Origin: Paludibacteraceae bacterium
Lineage (GTDB): Bacteria > Bacteroidota > Bacteroidia > Bacteroidales > Paludibacteraceae
DNA: 15,145 nucleotides
NCBI GenBank assembly: GCA_017960065.1
Contig: JAGCZK010000055.1
Span: 1-15,145 of the forward strand
Direction of reading: 5' to 3'
Numbering within the stretch: position 1 is the stretch's first letter; every line of letters starts with the position of its first letter. This document shows, in pieces, positions 14,788 through 15,145 of the stretch. Below the pieces are notes generated by a model. That model did no database searches and had not been told where the DNA came from. It saw only the letters and a list, made by a program, of their open reading frames with translations. The translations under genes and the position numbers were made by a program.

Positions 14788-15145
14788 ATGAAACGCCTCT
14801 GCCTGCTGATACTCTGCTGCCTCGCCACCGCATACGCTTGGGCCGGCTCGCCCTATGTGAGCCGCGTGTTCGAGTTTCTGCCCGCCCCAGGGCAGTTCGT
14901 CAACACGCTGCCGCCCTACGAATCGGGCGACGATGCGGCCAGCATGGCGCAAAAGGTACTGGAACGCATCGGAGGCAGGGCCAACGGATCCGCGGTCAGC
15001 TTGGGCGGGTACGGCGGATACCTCGTCGTCGGATTCGACCACGCCATTGCCAACGAGCCCGACGCCTGCGATTTCAAGATCTATGGCAACGCCTATACCG
15101 GCAATGCCGAGCCGGGGGTCATCGCCGTCATGAAAGACGAAAACG
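14788..15145 (+). CDS. Secreted surface protein of the B12 operon, N-terminal part (runs off window end)
   Basis: The first 119 codons are visible. The start ATG lies 4 bases after the btuG stop, so the two are almost certainly co-transcribed under the riboswitch. A signal peptide (1-19, cleavage near AYAWA before GSPYVSRV) precedes conserved-looking segments: EFLPAPGQFVNTLPPYESGD (28-47), VSLGGYGGYLVVGFDH and DFKIYGNAYTGNAEPGV. The same kind of sequence occurs in proteins annotated as cell-surface or PKD-domain proteins beside btuB and btuG in other Bacteroidetes. A corrinoid-related surface role is inferred from position alone. Cysteines at 5, 10 and 11 are too close to the N-terminus to form a normal lipobox, so it looks secreted rather than lipid-anchored. 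Function unknown. Confidence 0.8.
   Translation, partial: MKRLCLLILCCLATAYAWAGSPYVSRVFEFLPAPGQFVNTLPPYESGDDAASMAQKVLERIGGRANGSAVSLGGYGGYLVVGFDHAIANEPDACDFKIYGNAYTGNAEPGVIAVMKDEN

Noticed and set aside
14788..14830. Lipobox at Cys10/Cys11 of the last protein
   Set aside because: The hydrophobic stretch before these cysteines is too short, and a normal signal peptidase I site (AYAWA before G) follows.

Overview
The window reads as a chromosomal segment of a fairly GC-rich member of the Bacteroidetes, most likely order Bacteroidales. The evidence is an intact SprA/Sov type IX secretion translocon gene directly after ruvA, a surface vitamin B12 capture locus of the BtuB/BtuG kind, class III ribonucleotide reductase genes (anaerobic life), Bacteroidetes-type promoters (TAnnTTTG at -7), and starts without Shine-Dalgarno sequences. 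Genus cannot be fixed from the sequence alone.

Layout. 1-73 (minus) is the first 24 codons of a RhuM-like gene with its own promoter. 155-256 is a G-rich repeat block with a palindrome and a strong G-quadruplex motif, directly behind the sprA stop. 260-8143 (minus) is the operon ruvA-sprA; the two genes share a reading frame, separated by a single stop codon, and sprA starts with GTG on the next base. An intrinsic terminator (8182-8201) abuts the ruvA promoter. 8381-10941 (minus) is nrdD-nrdG, overlapping by 7 bases, the anaerobic (B12-independent) ribonucleotide reductase and its radical-SAM activase. The 373-base gap 10942-11314 holds a cobalamin-riboswitch-like leader for nrdD, a promoter, a 13-bp inverted repeat with an extra half-site, and a possible btuB terminator. 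11315-13357 (minus) encodes a BtuB-like TonB-dependent receptor. 13358-13637 is a divergent regulatory region with two back-to-back -7 boxes and a clear plus-strand cobalamin riboswitch. 13638-14783 (plus) encodes a BtuG-like surface lipoprotein, followed 4 bases later by a secreted surface protein that runs off the window end.

How it fits together. The right half is a B12 economy region. BtuG-like lipoprotein and BtuB-like receptor would capture and import corrinoid. The riboswitch would shut the btuG operon when B12 is plentiful. A second riboswitch-like leader before nrdDG would let the cell repress its B12-independent reductase when B12 is available, which makes sense if a B12-dependent class II enzyme (NrdJ) is encoded elsewhere. 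That leader keeps the 3' half of the cobalamin aptamer but has an atypical 5' core, and it is the item most worth testing. The left half (ruvA-sprA) is standard Bacteroidetes housekeeping plus secretion.
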